Source: Microbacterium cremeum (GTDB taxonomy: Bacteria; Actinomycetota; Actinomycetes; Actinomycetales; Microbacteriaceae). Taken from it: 64,000 bases of DNA. The notes under the pieces were generated by a model. The model was not told where the DNA came from and did not search any database. It worked only from the letters and a program-made list of their open reading frames with translations. The stretch lies in the NCBI RefSeq assembly GCF_015277855.1, contig NZ_CP063812.1, positions 2,976,001 through 3,040,000 on the forward strand, in the 5' to 3' direction. Shown here one piece after another: positions 17,671 through 26,858 of the stretch. A program made the translations under genes and the position numbers. The number at the start of each line of letters is the position of its first letter. Position 1 is the stretch's first letter.

Positions 17671-18588
17671 ATGGACATCATCACTCTCGAACGATTCGCT
17701 CGGCGAAGCGACATCGACGCGCTCGAGACGACGGCGCGCGAGCACGAGCTGACCAACGTGTTCAATGCGAGTCTGGCCGTCTTCGGCGGCTCGACCTTCA
17801 TCGCGTTCCGTGCCGAGAGCTTTCCCGGCGAGCGCCCGTTCCGGGCGTATGTGGCCGAGTACGTCGACGGACGTGAGGCCGCTCTGCTCGACATGACGAG
17901 TGAGGATGCCGGCCACGGCGTGAAGACCGCGGACCCGAAGCTCGTCGAACTCGGCGACGCGCTCTACGTCACCTACAACACCGGGAACGTCCATGTCGGC
18001 GAGAACGACATCTACCTTCAGCGGGTGGCGCCGGCACCGGGACCGGCTCAGCGCTGCGTGCTCGCGGCTCGGCGACCGGTCGAGAAGAACTGGGGATTCT
18101 TCACCTCCCCGGATGGCTCGGTGGGCGTGCTCTACTCGCTGGCGCCCGCGAAGGTGCTCGAACTTGCGGCCGGAACCCTCGGGGAGGACGAGGAGCTGGT
18201 GTTCACGCCGCGCATCGAGGAGGCGGAGCTTCCTCACCGGTTCCCGCGGCTGCACATCGGATCGCAGCCCGTGATCGTGGGAGGGACGACGGCGCTCGTC
18301 GCCGCCAACCAGCAGCGCCCGATCCCGGGTCTGCCGCGAAAGGTGTACTTCGGGCGGCTCGCGGAGTTCGATCTCCGGACAGGGCGTCTGGACAGACTCA
18401 GCCGCCGGGGCCTTCTCCACTCCTGGCGTGCCGCGCTGCCGCAGCGCAAGCGGCACAATCCGGGCCTCTTGTCGGCCACGTACTTCGCGGGCCTCGCGCG
18501 CACGCACTCCGGCTTCGTTCTGAGCTACGGGGTGAACGACCTCGCGTTCGGGATCGCGCACGTGCCGGAACACGTCGTCTGGAGGTGA
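17671..18588 (+). CDS. Unrecognised EPS-locus protein, possibly beta-propeller
   Basis: 305 aa. I do not recognise a named family. No signal peptide or membrane helix; mostly beta-strand-rich. It contains repeated segments such as NASLAVFGGSTFIAFRAES, KLVELGDALYVTYN and GFFTSPDGSVGVLYSL, reminiscent of the blades of five-bladed propeller glycosidases or phosphorylases (GH43/GH130-like), but no catalytic set can be assigned. GGGAG precedes the ATG. It lies between the initiating transferase and the flippase, so a role in making or decorating the repeat unit is likely. Confidence 0.6.
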   Translation: MDIITLERFARRSDIDALETTAREHELTNVFNASLAVFGGSTFIAFRAESFPGERPFRAYVAEYVDGREAALLDMTSEDAGHGVKTADPKLVELGDALYVTYNTGNVHVGENDIYLQRVAPAPGPAQRCVLAARRPVEKNWGFFTSPDGSVGVLYSLAPAKVLELAAGTLGEDEELVFTPRIEEAELPHRFPRLHIGSQPVIVGGTTALVAANQQRPIPGLPRKVYFGRLAEFDLRTGRLDRLSRRGLLHSWRAALPQRKRHNPGLLSATYFAGLARTHSGFVLSYGVNDLAFGIAHVPEHVVWR

Positions 18589-18593
18589 CAGGC

Positions 18594-20075
18594 GTGCCGA
18601 CGGACGACGGGCTCGGGCGGAAGTTCCTGGGTTCGGCAGGGTGGGTGCTCGTCGAGCAGTGGTCGACGAAGATCGTCTCGCTCCTCCTGTTCGCCGTCCT
18701 CGCCCGCCTGCTCACACCCGCCGACTTCGGCCTGGTCGCGCTGGCGACATCGGTCATCGCGATCCTGCAGGTCTTCGTGAACTCGGGCTTCTCGAAGGCG
18801 CTCATCCAGAAACGGGTGCTCGAGCCGAAGGACGCGACGACCGCGTTCTGGACCTCGCTCGGACTCGCTGCCGTCGTGTACGGACTGCTCGTCCTGTCGT
18901 CGCCGCTGCTCGCACAGCTCTTCGGCCAGCCGGAGCTGCAGTCGGTGCTGGTCGTGCTCGGCGCGACCATTCCACTCGCGGCCCTCTCACGCGTGCCCGC
19001 CGCCCTGCTGGCACGCGAGTTCGCATTCCGTACGCTCTCGGTGCGGACGATGCTGTCGACGCTGATCGGCGCCGGAATCGCGCTGCCGATGGCCCTGACC
19101 GGGTTCGGCGTGTGGTCGCTGGTCGCCCAGGCCCTCGCGGAAAGTGCGATGGCGGTGATCGTGCTGTGGTCTTCGACCACGTGGCGTCCGACGTTCGCCT
19201 TCTCCACGGCTTCGCTGAGGTCGCTGTGGAAGACGGGGACGAGTCTCCTCGGCATCGAGCTGCTCGATGCCCTGCAGTCCCAGGTGGACAAGCTCGTCGT
19301 CGGGGCGCTGTTCTCGGTGTCGGAGCTGGGCATCTACTCGCTGGCGCAACGGCTGGGGCTCATGATCCAGGAACTCGTCAGCTCCGTGATCACACGCGTC
19401 TCCCTGACGACGTTCTCGCGGACACAGGACGACCTTCAGCGAGTGAACCGCATCTTCCGGCAGCTGACGTTCGCGACGGCCGCCCTCAGCTTCCCCGTGT
19501 TCGGCCTGGTGGCCGTGCTGGCTCCCCAGATCGTGCCGTTCCTCTTCGGGCCCGGATGGGACGCGGCGATTCCCCTCATCTGGATCATGGCCGGCGGCTG
19601 GGCCTTCGCCGCGGTCGCGATGTTCGACCGTTCGGCTCTGGTCGGCACCAACCACGCCGACGCCGCACTGTGGCTCGCTCTCATCCAGAACGTGATCTCG
19701 ATCGCACTGGTGTTCGCGTTCGCTCCGTTCGGGGTGCTCGGAGTCGCCTTCTCGCGCTTCGCACGCGTGATCACATGGCCGATCCGCCTGTACGCCCTTC
19801 ACCGCTGCATCCGGCTTCGCGTGTGGAGCTATGTGTGGCAGGTGCTGAAGTGCGTCATCGCCGTCCTTCCGGCGGTCGTGGCGATCGCGATCCTGCAGTC
19901 GACGCCGTGGGCCTCCGTGGACGCGGCCTTCTGGGCCTTCGCGGTGCCCCTCGGCGCGCTCGGCATGGCGAGCAGTCTCGCGGCCTGCTATCTGATCGCC
20001 GACCCGGGGAATCGACGAGCCGTGCGCATCCAAGCCTTGCAACTGTTCAAGAGACGAGGAGAGAGCCGTGCCTGA
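18594..20075 (+). CDS. Wzx-type polysaccharide flippase (MOP superfamily)
   Basis: 493 aa from GTG 18594, with GGAGG 8 bases upstream; a GTG at 18585 lies inside that site. About 13-14 hydrophobic helices. The N-terminal GWVLVEQWSTKIVSLLLFAVLARLL and LTPADFGLVALA are typical of the RfbX/Wzx branch that flips undecaprenyl-linked repeat units. The end overlaps the next gene by 8 bases, so it is coupled to it. Confidence 0.9.
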   Translation: MPTDDGLGRKFLGSAGWVLVEQWSTKIVSLLLFAVLARLLTPADFGLVALATSVIAILQVFVNSGFSKALIQKRVLEPKDATTAFWTSLGLAAVVYGLLVLSSPLLAQLFGQPELQSVLVVLGATIPLAALSRVPAALLAREFAFRTLSVRTMLSTLIGAGIALPMALTGFGVWSLVAQALAESAMAVIVLWSSTTWRPTFAFSTASLRSLWKTGTSLLGIELLDALQSQVDKLVVGALFSVSELGIYSLAQRLGLMIQELVSSVITRVSLTTFSRTQDDLQRVNRIFRQLTFATAALSFPVFGLVAVLAPQIVPFLFGPGWDAAIPLIWIMAGGWAFAAVAMFDRSALVGTNHADAALWLALIQNVISIALVFAFAPFGVLGVAFSRFARVITWPIRLYALHRCIRLRVWSYVWQVLKCVIAVLPAVVAIAILQSTPWASVDAAFWAFAVPLGALGMASSLAACYLIADPGNRRAVRIQALQLFKRRGESRA

Positions 20076-20856
20076 GATCGTGCACTGGAACCCGAAACGC
20101 TGGGGACGCCTGGGGCGCGGACCCGTGTCCCGCTGGATCCCTGCGAGAAAGGGTTTCGACAACTTCGGCGACCTGCTCGGCCCGATGATCGTCCGCCGCA
20201 TCCACGAGCGGCGCGCGCTCGGCAGAGCACGGGGACGCACTCCGCGGCTGCTCGCCGTGGGATCGATCATGCGTCTGGCGGCGACCGGGGACGTGGTCTG
20301 GGGAGCCGGGATCAACGGAAAGACCGTCGACATCGCACAGTTCCCGGTCGTCGATGTCCGCGCGGTGCGCGGACCTCGCACTGCCGCCGTGCTGCGGTCG
20401 TTCGGAAACGAGGTTCCCGATGTCTTCGGCGACCCCGCGCTGCTGATTCCCCACCTGTGGACGGACGCGGAGCTCGGCATCCGCCGCCGTACGTCCGGCA
20501 CCGTGCTGATGCCCAACTACAACGACCTGAGGACGTGGCCGTCGGGCGCGATCGATCCCCGCGGTGATCCCATCGAACGCGTCAGGCTCCTGGCATCGGC
20601 CGAGCGCGTCGTCGCCAGCTCCTTGCATGCGATCGCCATCGCAGAGGCGTACGGGGTGCCGGCTGTGCTCGTCGCCTCCGCCAAAGAGAAGCCCTTCAAG
20701 TACATCGACTACTACGAGGGCACGGGCCGGGAAGCGCCCCGTGCCGCGGAGAGCTGGGAGGAGGGTCTCGACACTCCGGGAGCACCGCCCATCAGCGGGT
20801 GGAATCACTCCACCCTGCTGGACGCCTTCCCCGACGACCTGTGGCACAGCCGATGA
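20068..20856 (+). CDS. Polysaccharide pyruvyl transferase family protein
   Basis: 262 aa from GTG 20068. Family members move a pyruvate ketal from phosphoenolpyruvate onto EPS sugars, adding negative charge. Visible features: GFDNFGDLLGPMIVRR near the N-terminus, MPNYNDLR in the middle and ASSLHAIAIAEAYGVPAV near the C-terminus, where the conserved S-x-H of the family sits. It overlaps the flippase by 8 bases and the next gene by 4 (ATGA). Confidence 0.85.
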   Translation: MPEIVHWNPKRWGRLGRGPVSRWIPARKGFDNFGDLLGPMIVRRIHERRALGRARGRTPRLLAVGSIMRLAATGDVVWGAGINGKTVDIAQFPVVDVRAVRGPRTAAVLRSFGNEVPDVFGDPALLIPHLWTDAELGIRRRTSGTVLMPNYNDLRTWPSGAIDPRGDPIERVRLLASAERVVASSLHAIAIAEAYGVPAVLVASAKEKPFKYIDYYEGTGREAPRAAESWEEGLDTPGAPPISGWNHSTLLDAFPDDLWHSR

Positions 20857-22004
20857 ACCGCCGGGCGACACCGCCCGCGGGCGAGGGGACGCCGGTCTTC
20901 GCGTGGATCACCGGCGAACGCACGAACGTCGGAGACTCGCTCCTGCGGCGCCCCTACCTCGCGGCACTGCGTCGGGTGGGGCCGGTCGATCTGTGGATCA
21001 ACCGCAGCACCCCCGACTTCCTCCGTGGGCTCGATCCGGCCCCGGAAGACACGCTGACGCCGCGCTTCGCGCGCTGGTATCCGCGGCTGCTCCGGACCGC
21101 GCTGCGCAGACGGACGATCCTCGTGCTCAATGCCGGGGAGTTCCGTGTCCATCCCTCGCGCGTGGGACTGCTTCTCGCGCTCGTGGCCGCGGCGCTCGTC
21201 GTCCGGCTGCGCAGGGGCGCGACGGTGTGGATCGGCGTCTCGGTCCCACCTTCCGGCGGCAGGCTGATGCGCTCGCCCGTCCGCTGGGCCGGACGGCATC
21301 TCGACGACGTGCGGTGGCGCGACACCGAGTCGCCTCGATCCACGGTGTCGCGCCCGGTCGTGCCGGATTGGGCGTTCGCCGAAGGGACGCCGGTCGGGTC
21401 CTGGTCGTCGTCCGAGCGACGGTTGGCGGCGTTCGTCCTCCGGGGCGACCGATCCGACCCCACGCAGGCGTGGTTCGACTGGGCGCGCACGCTGTGCGCC
21501 GACCACGGGCTGCGGCCGGTCGTCGTGATCCAGGTCCGTCAGGATGCGGCCCGCGCCGCGGCGGTCGCCGCCGAACTCGGAGGGGACGTGATCGACTGGC
21601 CGGCGGCGTCGGCCCACGACGAGCAGGAGCGCGCCGTGCGCGAGGTGTATCGACGCAGCCTCTTCGTCATCGGCGATCGGCTGCACGGCCTCATCATCGG
21701 CGCGACGGAGGGAGCCATCCCGCTCGGCTGGGTGGAGTCGTCGCGCGGCAAGATCCGACGCCATTTCGAGGCCGTCGGACTGACGTCTGCCGGCCTCCTC
21801 GAAGGCGTCCCCGCCACCGACCTCCCCCGGATCCATCCCCCGGCGGAGCAGGAGATGGCACGGGACCTCCGGCGGTCCGTCAGCGGCGCCCGCTCGTCGC
21901 TGGCGCGCGTCGGCGAGGAACTCGAACGGCTCCGTGACGGACGCGGCGTGACGACGCGCGGCGCCGACGCCGTCAGCGCTGAGCGCGGACCCGCGCCTCT
22001 CTGA
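20853..22004 (+). CDS. Polysaccharide pyruvyl transferase family protein (second)
   Basis: 383 aa; the ATG at 20853 overlaps the previous stop (ATGA), which fixes the start although the frame is open further up. Family signatures: ITGERTNVGDSLLRRP near the N-terminus and IGDRLHGLIIGATEGAIPLGW near the C-terminus. It is clearly diverged from its neighbour, so two pyruvylation steps or two acceptors are possible. The 3' end overlaps the convergent glycosyltransferase by 32 bases. Confidence 0.85.
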   Translation: MNRRATPPAGEGTPVFAWITGERTNVGDSLLRRPYLAALRRVGPVDLWINRSTPDFLRGLDPAPEDTLTPRFARWYPRLLRTALRRRTILVLNAGEFRVHPSRVGLLLALVAAALVVRLRRGATVWIGVSVPPSGGRLMRSPVRWAGRHLDDVRWRDTESPRSTVSRPVVPDWAFAEGTPVGSWSSSERRLAAFVLRGDRSDPTQAWFDWARTLCADHGLRPVVVIQVRQDAARAAAVAAELGGDVIDWPAASAHDEQERAVREVYRRSLFVIGDRLHGLIIGATEGAIPLGWVESSRGKIRRHFEAVGLTSAGLLEGVPATDLPRIHPPAEQEMARDLRRSVSGARSSLARVGEELERLRDGRGVTTRGADAVSAERGPAPL

Positions 22005-22974
22005 AGGCGCGTGAGTACCGCTCCCCCACCAGTTGCCAGTCGCGGTCGGCGAGCGCGGGCCGCGAGGAGCGGTCGCCCGTGCGCGCGACCGAGATCGCGC
22101 GAGCGAGATCGTCGGCATCGATCTCGCCGGTGAAGGTCGTCACCCATCCCGGCCCCACTTCGTCCGCAAGCGCCCGCGTCGAGGGCGTGTCGGGCACCAG
22201 CACGGGGCGATCCAGCGAGAGCGCGACCAGCAGGATTCCCGAGTTGTGCAGGTCGCGGTACGGGAGGCACACGAGCTCAGCCCGGGTGATCTCGGTGACG
22301 AACTCGTCGTCGGGGACGAAGTCCAGGCGGGACGTGATCCTCGGATCGGTCTCGCCGGCGTGCACGATGGCCTCCCGCAATTCCGGGGTCGGCTTGCCGA
22401 CGATGCGCAGTGTCAGCTCGTCATCGTCGTGATCCGTGAACGCCGCGATCAGCTGCTCGACCCCTTTGTAGGGCCGGATCAGGCCGGCGTACAGGATCCG
22501 GCCTCGCGTCGACGCGTCCTTCGCGTGGTCCGCGAACCGGTCTCGATAGTGGCCGTGCGGGATGTACGCACTCGCTTCAGGAGCCTCATCGGTGGAGTTG
22601 ATCGCGACGAACAGATCCGTGGCGGCATCGAGTCGCCGCAGCGATCGCGCCACGACGGGGCGAGTGTCCTCGTGCGGGCGCGGATTGTGCAGCGTGCGGA
22701 TGATCGCCGTGCGCCTGCGTTTGAGGGCGCGGATCCACACGTCGAAGGCCGCGCACTTCGCCGATTCGATCAGGCGCCAGCGGTGGCGAAGCACCATCTC
22801 GGGCCAGTGGAAGTGCACGACGTCGTAGTCGCGGGAGAGCAGCTTGCGCGGTGAGATATACGAGAACTGCACGTCCTCGTCAGCGAAGGCGATGACCTGG
22901 TCGATGTAGCGCGTGGTGCCGTCGGGCGGGTTGACGGCTTCGAGTACTCGCAGGTTCGTCCGGTGGGAGCGCAT
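21973..22974 (-). CDS. Glycosyltransferase, GT4-like
   Basis: 333 aa from the ATG at 22974, which has AGGAG just upstream; a longer frame to 23154 lies inside the polymerase gene and is not coding. GT-B-type features: DYDVVHFHWPE in the N-domain, GRILYAGLIRPYKGVEQLIAAF at the start of the nucleotide-sugar-binding domain, and LPYRDLHNSGILLVALSLD in the place of the E-x7-E region, here without a clear first Glu. Donor and acceptor unknown. It overlaps the Wzy-like gene by 95 bases and so is probably translated with it. Confidence 0.87.
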   Translation of the reverse strand: MRSHRTNLRVLEAVNPPDGTTRYIDQVIAFADEDVQFSYISPRKLLSRDYDVVHFHWPEMVLRHRWRLIESAKCAAFDVWIRALKRRRTAIIRTLHNPRPHEDTRPVVARSLRRLDAATDLFVAINSTDEAPEASAYIPHGHYRDRFADHAKDASTRGRILYAGLIRPYKGVEQLIAAFTDHDDDELTLRIVGKPTPELREAIVHAGETDPRITSRLDFVPDDEFVTEITRAELVCLPYRDLHNSGILLVALSLDRPVLVPDTPSTRALADEVGPGWVTTFTGEIDADDLARAISVARTGDRSSRPALADRDWQLVGERYSRAFREARVRAQR

Positions 22975-24274
22975 CCTTCTCCTCGCGTGGTGGGTGGTCG
23001 ACGGTGGCCGCCGCTTCCGTCGCCGCTCGCTGGGCGGCCAGGAGATACCCGATCGCGAAGAACAGCAGGACGAGGTACTGCTCGCGCAGCAACCCCCATC
23101 CCGTCGACGCGATGACGACGACTCCCGGCACGGCGGCGACGAGTGCGACCGCATACAGACGAGCTGGATTCCGTCGCCCCAGCCGGCGCACGCTCGCGAC
23201 GACTGCCGCGACGAGCGGAATGCACAGCAGGATGGCTGACACCAGGCCCAGCTCGGCGAGCGCGAGGACGAACGCGGAATGCACAGGAAGCCCGCCCGCC
23301 GCCAGCGGATCGTGGCGCCCGACGATGTTCAGATAGTTGTTCGGCCCGACTCCGAGCCACAGCGACTCGGAGATCTGGCGCCACGCGGTGGCCATCAGCA
23401 GCGGGCGCGAGCCCCCGTCCGGGTCGTACTCGTTGCGGAGGATGAGCACATCGATGACGGGGAGGGCGACCACCAGTCCGGCGATCGGTATCAGGAATCG
23501 CTTGGCCAGGCTGATGCCGGGACCGAGCAGCAGCCAGAGCAGCACGAGGACCACGACCGCCGCCGTGTTCGCGCGGCTGAAGCTGAGCCCGGTGATCGCC
23601 ACGCCGACGGTGATGGAAGCGATCGCCCAGCGCCTCGCGACCCGGTCCGCCGAACGCGTGATGGGCAGCAGGATCATGATCAGGACGAACATGACCTTTC
23701 CGAGGTTGCCCGAATGCCCCGCGATGCCGCTGGCCCGCGTGATGTCGACCTCCCCGGCATCGACGCTGCTCACGGCACGCAGACCGAGCAGCTGGAGCGC
23801 GACGGCCGAAGCATGCCACGCGACGATGATCCCGATCGCGACGGCGATCAGTCGCTCTCGTGGCGCGCCGGCGCGTATCGACGAGACGGCGACCGCGCCG
23901 CCTACTCCCCAGGCCAGGACGGCCGTGGCCCACTGCAGGAATCCGCTCACCACGTGAGGGGACGTCAATCCTCTCGCCAGCATGAGCACCAGCAGCGAGA
24001 GGAGGAACAGCCAGAACCACGGCGAGATGTTGCGCAGGGTGAGCCGAGGGAGTGCGAGAAGTCCCCCGATCAGCGCCAGGTGGTAGCTGACGACGGTGAT
24101 CGCGGGGGTGGCCGTCGCCGTCAGCACACCGCCGTCACCCAGCGACAGCAGGTCCGTCGTGGTGAGCGCGCAGGCTGCGAGCACCGCGAGGACGGTGGCC
24201 ACCGCGCCGCCCTTGAAGTGCCAGACGACGAGGAACGCGAGCGCGGCGGCACCGACGACGGCGAGAGCGATCAT
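22880..24274 (-). CDS. Wzy-like O-antigen / EPS polymerase
   Basis: 464 aa, about 11-12 hydrophobic helices. The C-terminal half has the Wzy_C-type sequence WLGVGPNNYLN, then VHSAFVLALAELGLVSA, where the large external loop ends. It would polymerise flipped repeat units outside the membrane. The last 50 residues are charged and overlap the glycosyltransferase start. It is transcribed towards that gene and away from Ugd, forming a minus-strand trio with the GT2 gene. Confidence 0.85.
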   Translation of the reverse strand: MIALAVVGAAALAFLVVWHFKGGAVATVLAVLAACALTTTDLLSLGDGGVLTATATPAITVVSYHLALIGGLLALPRLTLRNISPWFWLFLLSLLVLMLARGLTSPHVVSGFLQWATAVLAWGVGGAVAVSSIRAGAPRERLIAVAIGIIVAWHASAVALQLLGLRAVSSVDAGEVDITRASGIAGHSGNLGKVMFVLIMILLPITRSADRVARRWAIASITVGVAITGLSFSRANTAAVVVLVLLWLLLGPGISLAKRFLIPIAGLVVALPVIDVLILRNEYDPDGGSRPLLMATAWRQISESLWLGVGPNNYLNIVGRHDPLAAGGLPVHSAFVLALAELGLVSAILLCIPLVAAVVASVRRLGRRNPARLYAVALVAAVPGVVVIASTGWGLLREQYLVLLFFAIGYLLAAQRAATEAAATVDHPPREEKDALPPDEPASTRSRQPARRHHALHRPGHRLR

Positions 24275-24296
24275 CGACGCCTCCGCTCGTGCTCCC

Positions 24297-25238
24297 TCAT
24301 GCGCCGCTCGCCGACGTGACGTCGCGGGTCATGAGACTCTCCAGCCGGCGTCGGGGCACGATCCCGGCGAGCCCCAGGACGCTCGGCCCGAGCGACGGGA
24401 CCCGTCGGCGCTGCGCGACGCGACCGAGGACTGCCGACACTCCCCGCCGCGAACGCGCAGTGAGGGCGTAGCGCAGGGTCTGACCCACCACGAAGTCGAC
24501 GTAGACGGCGTCGTCATCGAGGGTCTCGTCGGCCCACGCGAGCGAGCTCTGCCAGTCGCTCCCCGCGGAGATCGAATTCGACGTGCCGGTCTGGATCCGT
24601 GCGACCACGGAGGGGCAGTGAACGAAGGCGACGCCGTCCTCCTTGCCCAGACGGATCAGCCAGTCCCAGTCCTGATGGCGACGGAGGTCTTCCCGCCAGC
24701 GCACGGCGCGGGCGAGATCCTGGTGGCACAGCAGGGTCGACGTGTACATCGCGGACCGGCCGATGGAGGGCCGGCGCCGCCGGAAGAGGTACTCCCCCAC
24801 CGACTCCGACGGGGCGATGAGGGTGGTCGGCCCCGGCTCCGATCCCTCGACGGCACCCGGCGCCACATGGACGTGTCTTCCGCTGACGACGGTCCGGTGG
24901 GGCCGGGGAGCGGCCTCGACCACCTGGAGCTGATGGTCGAGCTTCGTCGGCGTCCACTCGTCATCGTCGTCCAGGAAGGCGACGTACCGGCCACCAGCGG
25001 CCTCCACTCCTCGGTTGCGGGCATGGCCGCCGCCTCGGCGACCTCCCGTCCACACCACGACGTCGGCATCGACGCCCGCCGTCGCAGAGTCGTCGGGGCT
25101 GTCGTTGACGACGACCACCTCGACCTCGACCTCGCCTCGCTGGTCCCGTGCGCTGCGGACCGCGCGGGACAGTTCCGGACGGCCGGTCGTCGGAATCACG
25201 ACGGAGACGGTCACGGGCGGCGTAGGTTGTGCGAACAT
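24297..25238 (-). CDS. Glycosyltransferase family 2
   Basis: 313 aa from the ATG at 25238 (GGAG 5 bases upstream); a longer frame to 25475 has no ribosome binding site. GT-A motifs: VSVVIPTTGRPELSRAV, VVVNDSP, the metal-binding AFLDDDDEW and RHQDWDWLIRLG. No membrane helix, so a cytoplasmic enzyme that extends the lipid-linked repeat. The first gene of the minus-strand trio GT2-Wzy-GT4. It diverges from Ugd across a 251-base spacer that should hold both promoters. Confidence 0.9.
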   Translation of the reverse strand: MFAQPTPPVTVSVVIPTTGRPELSRAVRSARDQRGEVEVEVVVVNDSPDDSATAGVDADVVVWTGGRRGGGHARNRGVEAAGGRYVAFLDDDDEWTPTKLDHQLQVVEAAPRPHRTVVSGRHVHVAPGAVEGSEPGPTTLIAPSESVGEYLFRRRRPSIGRSAMYTSTLLCHQDLARAVRWREDLRRHQDWDWLIRLGKEDGVAFVHCPSVVARIQTGTSNSISAGSDWQSSLAWADETLDDDAVYVDFVVGQTLRYALTARSRRGVSAVLGRVAQRRRVPSLGPSVLGLAGIVPRRRLESLMTRDVTSASGA

Positions 25239-25489
25239 CCGGTCTCCGTCGTGGTTCGTATCGAATCCTGCGCAGGGGCGCCAGGTGCGCGGCCCTGACT
25301 CCGACGGGCGGCCGACTCGTGCCACCCAGGCGCGCCGTCGGTCCTTCCAGCACAGTACCGCCTCGACCCGGACGGCGGTGCGGGGACGCAGAGGACGAAC
25401 CGATGCGATCGTCGCCGGCCGCAATATGCGCGACATCCGTCTCTGATAGGAAGTGTCGTGTCGCGTCTCGCCCACCGGATCGGAGAACC

Positions 25490-26800
25490 ATGCGTCTGTC
25501 TGTCATCGGCTGCGGGTATCTCGGAGCAGTGCATGCGGCGGCGATGGCCTCGATCGGTCACGACGTCGTGGGGATCGACGTCGATCAGGAGAAGGTCGAT
25601 GCACTCTCGAGGGGGGAGGCGCCGTTCTTCGAGCCCGACCTCCAGGAGCTGCTCACTGCGGGGGTGCGATCGGGCCGCCTGGAGTTCACGACCGACATGG
25701 CGGCGGCATCCGGCGCGAAGGTGCACTTCATCGGCGTGGGGACCCCTCAGCAGAAGGACGGCGACGCCGCCGACCTCACTTACGTGAACGCGGCGGTCGA
25801 TGGGCTGCTGCCGTTCCTCGCGCCGGGCGACGTCGTCGCGGGCAAGTCGACGGTGCCGGTCGGGACCGCGGCAGAGCTCGCACCTCGCGTCGAGGCGACC
25901 GGCGCCGTCCTCGTGTGGAATCCCGAGTTCCTGCGTGAGGGGTGGGCCGTCAAAGACACGATCGATCCGGACCGGCTCGTGGTGGGTGTCGGCTCCGGCG
26001 TCGACGGCGAGCGGGCCGCCGGCGTCCTGCGCGAGGTCTACCATCCCGCGATCGCGAAAGAGACGCCGTTCATCGTCACGGACCGCGCCACCGCCGAGCT
26101 CGTCAAGGTCGCGGCCAACGCGTTCCTCGCCACGAAGATCTCGTTCATCAACGCGATGGCCGAGATCGCCGAGGTCACGGGGGCAGACGTCACGCAGCTG
26201 GCCGACGCCATCGGCCACGATGTGCGCATCGGCCGCCGCTTCCTCGGTGCCGGGATCGGGTTCGGCGGGGGTTGTCTCCCCAAGGACATCCGCGCCTTCT
26301 CCGCCCGCGCCGAGGAGCTGGGCCGCGGAGAATCCGTCGCCTTCCTGCGCGAGGTCGACGCGATCAACCTCCGTCGCCGCGAGCGCGCGGTCGACCTCGT
26401 CATCGATGCCCTCGGCGGATCGGTGTTCCGGAAGAGCGTCACCGTGCTCGGCGCGGCGTTCAAGCCGCACAGCGACGACATCCGTGACTCGCCGGCGCTC
26501 GACGTGGCCGTTCGCCTCCACGGCCTCGGGGCACGGGTCACGGTCACCGACCCCGCCGCGCTCGAGAATGCGCGGCGCCGGCACCCCCAGCTGAACTACG
26601 TCGCCGACCGCGACGAGGCCCTCCACGACGCCGACGCGATCGTGCTCGTCACCGAGTGGGACGAGTACCGCCGCGACCTCACCCCCCAGCATGCGTCCAC
26701 CCTCACCTCGGGGCGCGTCGCCGTCGACGGACGCAACGGGTGGGATGCCGCGGCCTGGCGCGCCGCCGGCTGGAGCTACCACGGCATGGGACGACCGTAG
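25490..26800 (+). CDS. ugd: UDP-glucose 6-dehydrogenase
   Basis: 436 aa from the ATG at 25490 with GGAG just upstream. Oxidises UDP-glucose to UDP-glucuronate with NAD+. Motifs in order: GCGYLGAVHA (NAD-binding), NPEFLREG (Ugd signature), KVAANAFLATKISF and GFGGGCLPKD (catalytic Cys), then the UDP-binding domain with DIRDSPALDVA. It implies a glucuronate-containing EPS. UDP-ManNAc dehydrogenase is less likely because of the NPEFLREG motif. Confidence 0.94.
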   Translation: MRLSVIGCGYLGAVHAAAMASIGHDVVGIDVDQEKVDALSRGEAPFFEPDLQELLTAGVRSGRLEFTTDMAAASGAKVHFIGVGTPQQKDGDAADLTYVNAAVDGLLPFLAPGDVVAGKSTVPVGTAAELAPRVEATGAVLVWNPEFLREGWAVKDTIDPDRLVVGVGSGVDGERAAGVLREVYHPAIAKETPFIVTDRATAELVKVAANAFLATKISFINAMAEIAEVTGADVTQLADAIGHDVRIGRRFLGAGIGFGGGCLPKDIRAFSARAEELGRGESVAFLREVDAINLRRRERAVDLVIDALGGSVFRKSVTVLGAAFKPHSDDIRDSPALDVAVRLHGLGARVTVTDPAALENARRRHPQLNYVADRDEALHDADAIVLVTEWDEYRRDLTPQHASTLTSGRVAVDGRNGWDAAAWRAAGWSYHGMGRP

Positions 26801-26846
26801 CCCGCGTCGGGCGAACCCGCTCCAGCGGATGCCGCAGCACTCGCCG

Positions 26847-26852
26847 TATGGT
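26847..26852 (+). promoter_or_regulatory. -10 box of DUF4012 gene
   Basis: TATGGT ends 6 bases before the ATG at 26859, consistent with a leaderless transcript. No good -35 box is visible. Confidence 0.4.
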
Positions 26853-26858
26853 GGATCG

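Noticed and set aside
22975..23154. Longer start for the GT4-like glycosyltransferase
   Set aside because: The extra residues are low-complexity Ser/Arg within the Wzy-like gene, and AGGAG precedes the ATG at 22974.
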